This document shows, piece by piece, positions 7,298-15,597 of a DNA stretch of 16,429 bases. Under the pieces are notes generated by a model. That model saw only the letters and a list, made by a program, of their open reading frames with translations, had not been told where the DNA came from and ran no database searches. The position numbers and the translations under genes were made by a program. The stretch's first letter is position 1; each line of letters opens with the position of its first letter. This DNA comes from Pavlovales sp. CCMP2436. Its lineage: Eukaryota; Haptophyta; Pavlovophyceae; Pavlovales. Location of the stretch: positions 29,016 through 45,444 of the forward strand of contig MU631396.1 in the NCBI GenBank assembly GCA_026770615.1, written 5' to 3'.

Positions 7298-8101
7298 ACG
7301 GACTTGTTCCCCTACATCTCTGCTTGCCGCCCCTCCATGAAGACGGAGATTCTCCCTCGCTCGCCGACCCACCGGCCGCGGCAAGCTATTCTTCTGTGAG
7401 TGGATGGCCCATATCTGCGCCGGCTGACGATAATAGTCGCAGGATGTTGATTCACGGGGCTATGGTCGAACTCACTCAGTCGCTGGTGGTCACCACTAGC
7501 GCACTCGGCTGAGACTGAATGATGTGAAGTTCGTAGGTTTCTAGTTAAACGCCCGTCCCGGGACTCAGGGAGGCCCGCACTGAGTGACTGGACCCGAGCG
7601 TTGAAAAGCACCAAAATCCAGGGTTCCACCCCGGGCATACGGATGCCGTCTCCACCTCTTAGTCTGAGCAGACTCATGACAATCGACGACTCTCGACTGG
7701 TGCGCTGACCGACCTCCGCTGCATCTCCCTCGTCGTCTGGAAAGGTAGCCCGTCTGAGCGCGCGGCACACCTTCGCGAATCACAAACCCTCTTCATCAAT
7801 AGCCTGTATCGCTCGAGTCCTCTCATCGTCGTCGGCTTATATCGACGTCACGTTTGCAAGTGAATCCGCCGTTCCAGCAGGTCTTCAGCTGCGCCTTTGC
7901 TTGCTGCCTGACCACCGCTGAAAAATATTACATCGTTAAGTTGCCGGACAAGCCGATGTCCTTTGCCACATTGTCGCCGCCCCCGCCGGTACATGTAAGA
8001 CAGAAAAACGAGTAAGCAGGTCAGAGCTTTAGTATTTAGAAGGGAGTTCCTATATATACGTGTTCTGAAAATGGATGGTGCCGTCGCATGCTTAAATCCA
8101 C
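7298..8101. other. Spacer, no gene recognised
   Basis: Several short frames occur on both strands, including a 152-codon minus frame (7312-7770), but none shows a domain or consistent composition. A fragment at about 7666-7702 resembles 5848-5886. GGGTTCCACCCC at about 7620 looks like a tRNA T-arm, but no acceptor or anticodon arms fit around it. Confidence 0.5.
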
Positions 8102-8234
8102 GTAATTTTTTCAGTGATGGCCCTTCAGCTGAATGGTCGCAGCTGGAGGTACCTGCTGGCACGGCGGGTTCGCTCCTTGTAGTGATGTCGTTACGAACCG
8201 GCGAAGATGAAGGGGTCTCGAGCGGAATAAATCA
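8102..8234 (+). repeat. Dispersed 3'-end cassette, copy 2
   Basis: Matches 1147-1275 over its whole length: CAGTGATGGCCCTTCAGC, GGAGGTACCTGCTGGCACGG, GTGATGTCGTTACGAACCG, AGCGGAATAAAT (AATAAA 8226-8231). No coding frame precedes it, which argues for a mobile or pseudogene origin rather than the UTR of a live gene. Confidence 0.8.
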
Positions 8235-8333
8235 TATATAGTATAACATAACATAACGGCTGTATGTGTGGCAATAAAAGCGAGGGCAGCCAGCTCCGTC
8301 TATTTTGCTGTGCAACCGCGGGAGTCATGCCGC

Positions 8334-8422
8334 ACCTGCTGGCACGGCGGATTCATTCACTCCTCGAGGAGTAATGTCGCGTTTTGAACTGACGATGAAG
8401 GAATCTCGGGCGGAATAAATTA
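8334..8422 (+). repeat. Dispersed 3'-end cassette, copy 3 (5'-truncated)
   Basis: Begins at ACCTGCTGGCACGGCGGATT, so the first ~50 bp of the cassette are missing, then follows it through ACTGACGATGAAGG and GGGCGGAATAAAT (AATAAA 8414-8419). 5' truncation with an intact 3' end is typical of retroposed copies. Confidence 0.75.
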
Positions 8423-8656
8423 TATGTATAACTAGTCAGTAGCAGCAAATAATTAAATAAAGTAAATTGTAACACTGTAACTAGTTACTGGCTTAGCAGT
8501 AGTAGTTTCTGACTTAGCTTCCTGAGTTGAAGCCACTGACATTGAGCACGCGCTCGGCTGCACGACTGACTGCACTGCAGCACGACTGACTGCACGGCAA
8601 TCCTTTATACTCCAACGTCACAGCTTTTTGGACCGAGGCAGCCACCCGTCCCATCC
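8423..8656. other. Spacer with short repeats
   Basis: ACTAGT-containing AT-rich sequence (8425-8510), then GCACGACTGACTGCAC twice in tandem near 8560-8595. No gene recognised. Confidence 0.4.
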
Positions 8657-8721
8657 TGCCGATGGATCTCCGGTAGTGTGCCCGGGCAAGGGCGGTTAGG
8701 GAGATGATCTGCTGGTTGCTG
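8657..8721 (+). mobile_element. SINE-like repeat, copy c (3' part)
   Basis: Contains the family's 3' third only: CCGATGGATCTCCGGTAGTG, TGCCCGGGCAAGGG and TTAGGGAGATGATCTGCTGG. The 5' two thirds are absent or too diverged to see. Confidence 0.75.
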
Positions 8722-8925
8722 TTTATCGCTACCCGTACGCCTTCGGACAGCAAGTCGGGGGACGGTATACAAGAACTATTGTAAAAAAAAGAGCGTACCA
8801 CCATACAAAAGCCAAATCATTCAGACTCACCGGGCCATCCCCCTGTTCGTTTGAGACTTTTGTTGATATAAATAATATTAAATGAATATAAATAAGTTCT
8901 TAATCGAAATTCCGACCAGGTGTCC
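8722..8925. other. AT-rich spacer, nothing recognised
   Basis: Low-complexity AT-rich DNA, for example ATATAAATAATATTAAATGAATATAAATAAG at lower GC than either side. No frame, repeat or signal that I can support. Confidence 0.4.
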
Positions 8926-9151
8926 ATACGCAGAATTGAGAGGCGAACAACTTCGGTAGTGCGGTCCGACACCTGATTCTAACAGGAAACAGAAGAAAAC
9001 GGCCTACACCGAATTGAAAGTGGTATTTTTTGCATCCGAGTCAAAATACTGGTCACCCTAACTTCGAAGGCTATTTTATCACCCTTCTCGTCGGAATCGG
9101 ATGTCGGTTTGCATGACCGAAGTTGTTCCCCGTCCAATTTTGCGTTTAGAA
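8926..9151. repeat. Decayed inverted repeat (old foldback element)
   Basis: The left block at about 8926-8981 (ACGCAGAATTG..GAACAACTTCGGTAGTG..GATTC) pairs imperfectly with 9095-9151 (GAATCGGATGTCGG..GACCGAAGTTGTTC..CAATTTTGCGT). Identity is roughly four in five over the core. No coding capacity; it looks like an old element that has lost its sharp ends. Confidence 0.65.
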
Positions 9152-9625
9152 GTATCTTCACAATTTTTACCAGTTTAAAAATGAGTTTTGGTATAAAAAG
9201 GCCCCTAAAGTAGTTTTTTGATTGCTTCCTAAGCAGTCAAAAACAATTTGTCAGCAAATCATTCGAAACGAACATGGGCTGCCCCGTGAGAAACTGTACC
9301 TACCTACCCCCCTGGCTGTTATAATAATAATAATGATGATGATAATTGGCTCAGAAGTATCGCGCAAGCGCACTTGAGCTCGACGCTACGAGCTTCTTAG
9401 TACGCCAAATTTTAGATATGTGTGTACGCGGCCCACTTTAATTTTTTTTTTATTTTATTATAGTGTTCCGCCGAAGGCGGCATCAAGAATTTAAGCCTGT
9501 TGCTCAGTCGACCTTAAGAAATAGCCAAGGAACTGAGCCTCATCCTCAAATTTGCCCTTCTTATTGCCCACGATCCTGTACCGTTACCACTTTTCTTTTT
9601 TCTTTTTTTTTCTTTTTTTTTTACG
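9152..9625. other. AT-rich spacer with hairpin, microsatellite and pyrimidine tracts
   Basis: Contains a hairpin TTTTTTGATTGCTT/AAGCAGTCAAAAA (about 9214-9243), an (ATA)n(ATG)n microsatellite near 9321-9346, a TTATAG acceptor-like site near 9461 and a long C/T tract at about 9588-9622. No recognised gene. The last tract ends three bases before the ATG at 9626 and may be the pyrimidine tract of a 3' splice site for the next gene. Confidence 0.45.
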
Positions 9626-10482
9626 ATGATGGAGAACGTTGCTCTCGGAGGGCGTGGGCTACGCGCCCCGACCCCTGAGGAGAAGCTGCATTCCGTCGTA
9701 TCGTCAAGCGCGATGCAGTTGACGATGAAGCAGACAAAGACGATCCTTTCTCTTCACCGGCACCACGCGCGCGAGCTGCTCAAGCAGTCCGGTGTCTACG
9801 GCGTCAACGTAAAGGTGCTAGGGTTGGAGACCCAGGTCTTCCACTCGCAGCAGCCGCAGTATCAGGAACTGCGAGATGGGGGAGAGGGCAACCGCTTCCC
9901 AACGATGACGGCCCGACCCGCCGCCCGTAGATCCCTCGCTGACCGGTTCAGTGCATCCAGAGCATCCGAGCGCTCCGAGTCATGGCGCTCCAAGTCTTCG
10001 TGCAACCAGAGCCGCACACAGCACCGCGCCACTTCGCTCCTCAACATTCCGCCCGCCGCCGCGCGTGCCGCTTGCGACGAAGGCGCCGATCTCCGAGGAG
10101 AAGACTCCACCGTCACCACGCGACGCGGCGTTGGCGCACCTTGCCGAGGTAGCAAGAATTGACCTCTCTGTCGCAGAGGTGGCGTACGACGATGCCAATG
10201 GAGACGCTGACAAGGCGCTCACGCTGCTGCTCGACGCGACTAAACACGCGGCCGAGCAGCAGGAGATCGCAGAGAAGGCTGGCCGCGCGGCAGAAGGCGG
10301 CGGAGAAAGAGACGGCGGCGGGATGGGCTGCGGATGAGCTGCGGACCAAGGCGAAGGAGGCGGCTGAGGCGCAGCACAAGGCGCTGATCAGGGAGAAGCA
10401 GTTTAAAGCCAACCTGAACAAGGCGAAGCAGGCGGTAGCCAACGCGGCGGCCCAGGTGAAGAGGACGAAGCAGGGTTCGTGA
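9626..10482 (+). CDS. UBA-like domain protein, frame-broken
   Basis: Three consecutive frames carry coding-like sequence. Segment 1 (from 9626) encodes EEKLHSVVSSSAMQLTMKQT and HHARELLKQSGVYGVNVKVL. Segment 2 (open from 9909 to about 10277) is a Pro-rich linker, then AALAHLAEVARIDLSVAEVA and DDANGDADKALTLLLD, which resembles the three-helix UBA fold (ANGD..KAL..LL). Segment 3 (about 10279-10482) is a charged coiled coil (AAEKETAAGWAADELRTKAK) ending VKRTKQGS. Each switch is +1: one between 9909 and 10060, one at the extra G near 10277-10278. A 154-nt GTAAAG intron (9809-9962) could explain the first but not the second. AATAAA follows at 10617. UBA domains bind ubiquitin; a role here is inferred. 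Start uncertain, as the pyrimidine tract at 9590-9622 may mark a 3' splice site. Confidence 0.5.
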
Positions 10483-10630
10483 TTTCGACTCGAAATAGAA
10501 AAATTCCATTTCGAGCTCGAAATTTTAGGTAGAAATTTTCACGAAATAGAATAGCACAAAACACCCGAAATTTCGCGCAAAAATTCGAGCACGATATTTT
10601 GCTTGAAATGCAATGCAATAAAATGGAATT
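10483..10630. repeat. GAAAT/ATTTC-rich cluster in the 3' flank
   Basis: CGAAAT or its complement recurs at short intervals, including a 16-bp perfect palindrome ATTTCGAGCTCGAAAT (10508-10523) and CGAAATTTCG near 10566-10575. It lies between the stop at 10482 and the AATAAA at 10617, so it would be part of the transcript. Confidence 0.6.
10617..10622 (+). terminator. AATAAA poly(A) signal
   Basis: Lies 135 nt after the stop of the UBA-like gene in AT-rich sequence; next coding-like DNA starts about 60 nt later. Confidence 0.5.
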
Positions 10631-10682
10631 GAATTTCGGGTTAGTTACGTGCTGCCGGGATCTCTGCAGTGTGTCGTTTGAG

Positions 10683-11038
10683 ATGGTTTTGACAGGCTGG
10701 AACAAGGGCTTCAGGGAGATCACCACCAAGTCGAAGGCCGGCCATCGTGCTGGCCAAGTCCGCGATCGACGAGTTCTTCGTGGCCAACCCCACCATCAAG
10801 GCCTCGCTCAAGAGCTTGGACGAGAGCGATGCCGCGGCTGCGCGCACCATCTTCCTTTCTTGCATCTTTCTTTCTTGGCTCACGAACCGTGGCGCTATCA
10901 ACCCGCTGGCCAACAACAAAAACTCGCACTGCGTCTGCACGTGGTGCGGCAGGTGCGAGCTCCGAACTCATCAACCAGGTCGTAACGCATCATTTCACGA
11001 GCAACCTTGCGCGTCCGCTCGTCGGTGTGGGATACTAG
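10683..11038 (+). pseudogene. Frame-broken hypothetical gene
   Basis: Coding-like peptides lie in three successive frames: MVLTGWNKGFREITTKSKA from 10683, then IVLAKSAIDEFFVANPTIKA and SLKSLDESDAAAARTIFL from about 10744, then ASSELINQVVTHHFTSNLAR ending LVGVGY at TAG 11036-11038. The first switch falls in GGCCGGCC (about 10736-10743), the second near 10925-10940; both are +1. The start is uncertain: TTTTGACAG at 10689-10697 could be a 3' splice site, making this an internal exon. No domain recognised. Confidence 0.4.
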
Positions 11039-11749
11039 ATAACAAATCTGTATCCTAAACGGAGCTCGTCCAACGATAGCCTTTAATCCATTTTGGCGCC
11101 AGCCTAGGTGAGCCGTGCTAAATAAGTACGCTCTAGTATCTTCATGGGGTAAGAGCAGTTTGCGCGCGTGAGCACACTGGCTGCTCGCCTCGCCTTCCCG
11201 TCACACACATGTCATTCGGAAAAACGCCGCACCAGAGTGCGGCACTTGACGCAATAAAATATACGAGACTGGGATGGTGGGCGGGGTCGAAAGAGAACTA
11301 GGCGTAAAAGTCGCACGGGCGAGCGACTCGACGGAGCGAGGCGACAACACGGAGCAGGCGAGAGACTCCTAGACTGAAGGGTCACGAGACCTGTCTGGTG
11401 CGGAAATTCGGATTTCTTTGATATTGCGATAATCCGATAATACTGTTGTCGGACACACATATTGCAATAACTGGCGTAACGCTGATACTAGTTCGAAGAA
11501 ACCTGTTCGTTTGCATCGTGACTTGAGTAGCTTGCGGCTTGCGCTGGGGATTGTCGGCGATCATACGCTATAGCGATCATACGCTATAATGCTTTAGCTT
11601 CGCACAGAATGAGAGCGATATGAGAGAGAGGCCTGCCCTGCGCCAGATTCAACAAACGAAGAATGCTGAGACGGCCAAATTGAAATGAGCCAATCAGCGA
11701 AATTTCTGTAGCCGACCTAGCCGTTGCACAGTCACTTGCACTCCGTCAC
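11039..11749. other. Spacer, no gene recognised
   Basis: Mixed composition. A 16-bp unit GCGATCATACGCTATA is duplicated in tandem at 11557-11572 and 11573-11588. AATAAAATA occurs near 11251. Short minus frames (11212-11460) have no domain. The last ~100 bp may hold the promoter of the tandem-repeat gene, but no motif stands out. Confidence 0.4.
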
Positions 11750-12715
11750 ATGCCAACAGACAGCATCGCTCAAAACGAAGCACCAGCGGCCACACCACCT
11801 ATACAATATGAGCCCATACCCCCTATGGACAGCATAGCTCGGAACAATGAACCATCAGCCTTACCTCCTATGCAGTATGAGCCCATACCCCCAACAGACA
11901 GCATAGACCAAAACGAAGCACCAGCGGCTATACCATTTCCGCGGTATGTGCCCATACCCCCAACGGACAGCATCGCTCAGTATGAGCCCATATCCCCAAC
12001 AGCCATACCCCCAACAGACAGCATCGCTCATAACGAAGCACCAGCGGCCACACACTTATACTTATGATAGGGATTCAAGCTGGCGTCTGACTGTTCTGAA
12101 TGGTGTGCTGTTCTGAGCGCTGCGTCGCCCATTGCCTGCTGCGTGCCTTAGTCGGTTGCGCTGGCTTGGGCGCCACCGCGCGAGCCGATGGATCTCCGGT
12201 AGTGTGCCCGGGCAAGGGGTTTAGGGAGATGATCTGCTGGTTACCACCTATACAATATGAGCCCATACCCCCAATGGACAGCATAGCTCAGAACAATGAA
12301 CCATCAGCCTTACCTCCTATGCAGTATGAGCCCATATTCCCAACAGACAGCATAGCCCAAAACGAGACAGCAGAGCCCAAAACGAGGCACCAGCGGCTAT
12401 ACCATTTCCGCGGTATGAACCCATACCCCCAACGGACAGCATCGCTCAGTATGAGCACATATTCTCAACGGCCATACCACCTATGCAGCAAGAGCCCATA
12501 TCCCCAACGGGCACCAGCGCACCGACTACCCCTGCCAAACGAAAACGCCTGATGCGCAACCAACCTACGAATAATAAAGATTCATTAACAGGTGTAAACC
12601 CGACCACACCCTCCATGCAGCCTAAGCCCACCCTCAGGTGGCACGCGATTTTCCAGGTCGAAGGCTTAAGCGAGATCCCCTTGGGGACGGACGTAAACAG
12701 AAACTTGAACACATT
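11750..12715 (+). pseudogene. Tandem-repeat Pro/Ser-rich protein split by a SINE-like insertion
   Basis: Block 1 (11750-12060) encodes repeats of about 22-24 residues (QYEPIPPTDSIAQNEAPAA type). A 175-bp SINE-like copy (12066-12240) follows, then block 2 (12243-12510), a near-copy of 11794-12060 in another frame. Within block 2 a 20-nt duplication around CCCAAAACGAG (near 12360-12380) shifts the frame again. After the repeats comes a basic, possibly nuclear-localising TPAKRKRL and a tail containing RWHAIFQVEGLSEIPLGTDV, ending before the FkbM start. The ATG at 11750 is the first in frame. The repeats are low complexity and disordered; function unknown. The offset of block 2 (449 nt) means the insertion cannot be read through in frame. 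Confidence 0.55.
12066..12240 (+). mobile_element. SINE-like repeat, copy d, inserted in the repeat gene
   Basis: The most complete copy: GATAGGGATTCAAGCTGGCG to GGGAGATGATCTGCTGG, 175 bp. Repeat-gene sequence flanks it on both sides (ACTTATACTTATGA on the left, ACCTATACAATATGA on the right), which may be a worn ~15-bp target duplication. However, TATGA also precedes copy b, so it may belong to the element instead. Confidence 0.85.
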
Positions 12716-12736
12716 GTCATCCGCGCACTCAGGCAT

Positions 12737-14128
12737 ATGGCGAGGGCGATGGCTACGACGCGGTTGGCGATCCGGCTCGGTGCAGTGATGATCATGCTGT
12801 GCGAAGTATGGTGCGCTCGTCCATGCTCCGAGCATGCGCGCCCTGTGCGTGTGCACGGCGCGAAGTCGCCCCACTCTGCCGCGAGGAGAATCGAATATGG
12901 CACCTGCGGGCCGAGCGACCTGCTCCAGAGGTCTTACTCGATGAGGCCGCTGTACCCATACGGCACGATTCGGCTCGTGATGGAGACAGTCCCGGACTCG
13001 TGCAACCTTTACCGCGACAGGAGCGCGTGCTGCCGCATCACGCAGCCGTCCAGCTACGAACCCGAACGCCACGTGCGCGAAGCCGCGGCCTCTGTCCTCT
13101 ACGGCTGCCATGCGCGGCCGCCTGGATAACCATGCCTCGCGGCGGATCTTGGCGCAAACAACGGGTGTGCCGTCTGGCTGGGGTCTTGCGCGGATAGATC
13201 TGGTGCAGCTCCACGCCAGCTCTGTTTGGTTGTCTGACCCCCCCCCCCACCCTCACGCGCGTGCAGGTGGGTGAGTGCGATCATGCTTGCCTCAGGTGCC
13301 TCTGTGATTGCAGTGGAGCCGGCAGCCGACCTCGCGCGCGCAGCCAACGAGACGGCCATCCTCAATTGCTGGGGCAATCGCTCTGTTTTCCTCAACGCCT
13401 TTGTCGACGCCGAACCGTGGCTTGGAGGGCTGCGAAGTGCTCACCTGGGATGGCGCCTCGGAGGACGCCCACCTGGCCTCAAGCATGCCCTGCCGCGCGC
13501 ACCGGGCGTGACACTTGAGCATGTGCTGACACAGGTCCGCGTCGGCCCGGGCGAGCCACCCGCGTCTCAAATACCGCGACACTTTGACCTGGTGAAGATG
13601 GATGGCGACGGTCCCGAGGGCAGCTGGCTGGTCGCGCTTGACCGGCTTCTGCGCAACTGCAGCGTTACAGTCGGCGCTATCATCCTGGAGGCGAGTAACG
13701 TCCAGGCCGCCACCATGCACGCCTATCAGAACGAGCACGGCTTTGACGTGTACCGGTTGGACATGCACGACGACCGCCGCTTCATCAATGCGGCCGGCTG
13801 GGACGAATATGCGCCCGCGCGCGGCACGGCTGCTCGCCTGGACAGACTGCGCTCCCTTCCGCGCGACAAATTCGAGGAGGAGATGTTTTCCGTGCGCTTG
13901 ATGCGTCACGTGTTTCGGGCGAAGCGCGGTCTAGACGTCGAGGGGTGGTCGACGCTCCTCACGCCCATCGCTCGCTTCCCCGTCCAGTTGCTGCTCACGC
14001 GTGAGCTCGAGATGCTGGAGCCGCACGCCGAGCACCCGCTTATGAGTGGCGACAAGATGTACGCAGCGCTGGCGATTGAACGCAATGAGGCCATGCGGAT
14101 TCGCTCTGGGGGGGTCCTAGTGGCATAA
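12737..14128 (+). CDS. FkbM-type SAM-dependent methyltransferase, one intron, in-frame TAA
   Basis: Predicted to transfer a methyl group from S-adenosylmethionine, often to a sugar hydroxyl in this family; substrate unknown. Exons 12737-13164 and 13267-14128 give 429 codons plus stop. Residues ~1-28 (LAIRLGAVMIMLCEVWC) form a signal-anchor-like segment, suggesting a Golgi/ER lumenal enzyme. Motif I is DLGANNGW (from residue 137), completed exactly by splicing; AVEP (158-161) is the acidic post-I motif; LVKMDGDGPEGSWL (~251-264) is the FkbM-conserved region. TAA at 13127-13129 interrupts codon 131, just ahead of motif I, and no local GT-AG intron removes it. So this is either a nonsense allele or a sequence error. 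The ATG is the first in frame with a hydrophobic leader. The region is otherwise intact to TAA 14126-14128. Confidence 0.85.
13165..13266 (+). other. 102-nt GT-AG intron in the FkbM gene
   Basis: Donor GTGTGCC, acceptor CGCGTGCAG, phase 2, with a C12 tract and CACCCTCAC before the acceptor. Splicing joins GG to G and produces Gly-Trp-Val-Ser, completing DLGANNGWVSAIML. Unspliced, the frame meets a stop inside the intron. Confidence 0.85.
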
Positions 14129-14763
14129 CGTGCAACGATATAAGTTTACGCCACGATAAAATTTTACATCACCTGAGCCGCTAATTGGACGACTATAATA
14201 CATACATAATAATAATAACTTGGTCGACAACAAATAAGAATTACCTTGTGTAAGACTACTAATTCCTTACCGGATTAAGTGATCCAGGCTCTGCGGCAAA
14301 AGCCGCGCGAAAGCGAAAGCCAACGGCATCGCTTTTAAGGCACTCTGCTCGTTTTGTTATCTAAATAGACTATTTATTATTCGCATGAGAAAATAATAGA
14401 TATTAGCCGTGTTAGACTTGGGAAATTCCGCCGATTTTTCATTCTTAACATTCGAAAGTGACTGGTCGCTGTTTGCCTCCACAACATTCCGGGGTGTGTG
14501 CGCAAGACCTGATCGGGGTGTCTACACTTCCGGGGTTTGCACGCAAGACGCGATCGGGGCGTGCCGTGAGCCACTTCATGCCAACTTAGAATAAATAAGC
14601 ATATCGTACGCAGCGCAAAGCTTCAACTACACGCACGAACGCGGGGATACATATATCTCAAAATTAACGCAAAATTTACACGTGTAAAGATCAAGATTAA
14701 AGCTATAACAATATATACATGTATGGATAGCGCCGCGCGCCTGCGTGAGCCGCGCGCGCCGAG
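14129..14763. other. Convergent intergenic spacer
   Basis: AT-rich DNA between the FkbM stop and the stop of the minus-strand membrane protein. It holds two adjacent hairpins (GCGGCAAAAGCCGC near 14296-14309; AAAGCGA/TCGCTTT near 14311-14336), a ~35-nt direct repeat with 41-bp spacing (14487 and 14528, TTCCGGGGT..GCAAGAC..GATCGGGG), and a 14-bp palindrome TTTACACGTGTAAA (14675-14688). GATAAA near 14154 is the only weak poly(A)-like site for the FkbM gene. Confidence 0.5.
14487..14561. repeat. Two-copy ~35-bp direct repeat
   Basis: Units start TTCCGGGGTGTGTGCGCAAG at 14487 and TTCCGGGGTTTGCACGCAAG at 14528, both continuing to GATCGGGG(T/C)GT. Period 41 bp. Non-coding. Confidence 0.75.
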
Positions 14764-15597
14764 CTATTTGAAAACGGACGTGAGCACGCCCGGCTTGAGG
14801 CTGATCCCCTTGTAGTAGCCCGCGGGCGACCTCTCGACACCCCACCGGCGCATCATGGACTCAATCTCGCCGTCATCAATCTTGCCCGAGCTGGCGCGGT
14901 ATTTGGGGTAAAAGGCGCGGAACGATTTTACGACGTTGGACTCGTGGCAGCTCGCACCCGGGGCCCGCTCTAGCTGCGCCGAGGCGAAGGCCTCGAATTC
15001 GACGAGCTGCTCCTGCCGTTGATCGTACTCCTCGCGCGACTCGAGCTGCGGCCTGATCAGCTCGAAGAACCAGGCGGCGACGGCGAGCGAGCCCGAGAGT
15101 GAGAGCACGAAGGTAGTCGAGCCATCCAGCCCTAACAGCAGAAGCCGCTGGGTCACGAGGCCGAAAAGCCCAAAGATCGCGCCCATGGTGACCACGATTG
15201 GGAGGGGCAGATCGAAGGAGAACCCGTCCCCTACGTCCTGCGCCCACCGCTCCTTCTCAAGCCCGAGCAGGCGCGCAAGGATGAGCGCAACCTGTCGCGT
15301 GGGCCTAATGTTGGAGCCGATGCCGATCGCCGCGACCCACGGGCCGGGGCCAACCGCCAGCGCGTACGCGATGAGCACCGTGCTAACGAGGTCAGGTAGT
15401 TGCAGCGTGGTCAGGACCTCCACAGGGTCTAGCGGCATGCCCGCGCGTGAGAGATCTTCCGCACGCTGCCGCACTGCGGCGCCTGCGTCGATGGGGACCC
15501 CGAGCTTGAGCCCGACTGCGACCGGCTCGGCCATCCGCAGCAGGCAGCGCGCCGCGCCCGTCCGCAGCAGTTTTGTGGGTCGGAGGAGGTCCCGCAT
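14764..15597 (-). CDS. Three-span membrane protein with conserved-looking C-terminal domain
   Basis: A clean 277-residue frame, the only long undisrupted gene here. After a basic amphipathic N-terminus (possibly organelle-targeting, though no classical signal is visible) come spans at ~68-94, ~131-157 and ~162-182. Between spans 1 and 2 is a loop with NIRPTRQVALILARLLGLEK. A charged linker (EEYDQRQEQLVEFEAF) leads to a soluble domain with CHESNVVKSFRAFYPKYR, DDGEIESMMRRW and GYYKGISLKP. The domain has a helix-turn-helix/winged-helix feel, but I cannot name the family; plastid membrane localisation is a guess. The same frame is open ~110 nt upstream without an ATG, so a 5' exon may be missing. 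It converges with the FkbM gene, with no sign of shared regulation. Confidence 0.8.
   Translation of the reverse strand: MRDLLRPTKLLRTGAARCLLRMAEPVAVGLKLGVPIDAGAAVRQRAEDLSRAGMPLDPVEVLTTLQLPDLVSTVLIAYALAVGPGPWVAAIGIGSNIRPTRQVALILARLLGLEKERWAQDVGDGFSFDLPLPIVVTMGAIFGLFGLVTQRLLLLGLDGSTTFVLSLSGSLAVAAWFFELIRPQLESREEYDQRQEQLVEFEAFASAQLERAPGASCHESNVVKSFRAFYPKYRASSGKIDDGEIESMMRRWGVERSPAGYYKGISLKPGVLTSVFK

Noticed and set aside
7590..7650. tRNA-like GGGTTCCACCCC and an Sm-like GATTTTGG on the minus strand
   Set aside because: No acceptor stem, anticodon arm or flanking snRNA stem-loops could be fitted, and no known snRNA resembles it.
7312..7770. 152-codon minus-strand open frame
   Set aside because: No domain, irregular composition and no supporting context; probably a chance open frame.
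9455..9480. Hairpin CCGCCGAAGGCGG near a T-run, like a bacterial terminator
   Set aside because: The T-run precedes rather than follows the hairpin and the window is eukaryotic.
12446..13111. 221-codon minus-strand frame
   Set aside because: It overlaps the FkbM exon and the repeat gene on the opposite strand; its long N-terminal part looks like an antisense shadow.
13127..13129. TAA reassigned as a sense codon
   Set aside because: The same gene ends at TAA 14126-14128 and other frames here also end at TAA, so a code change is not supported.
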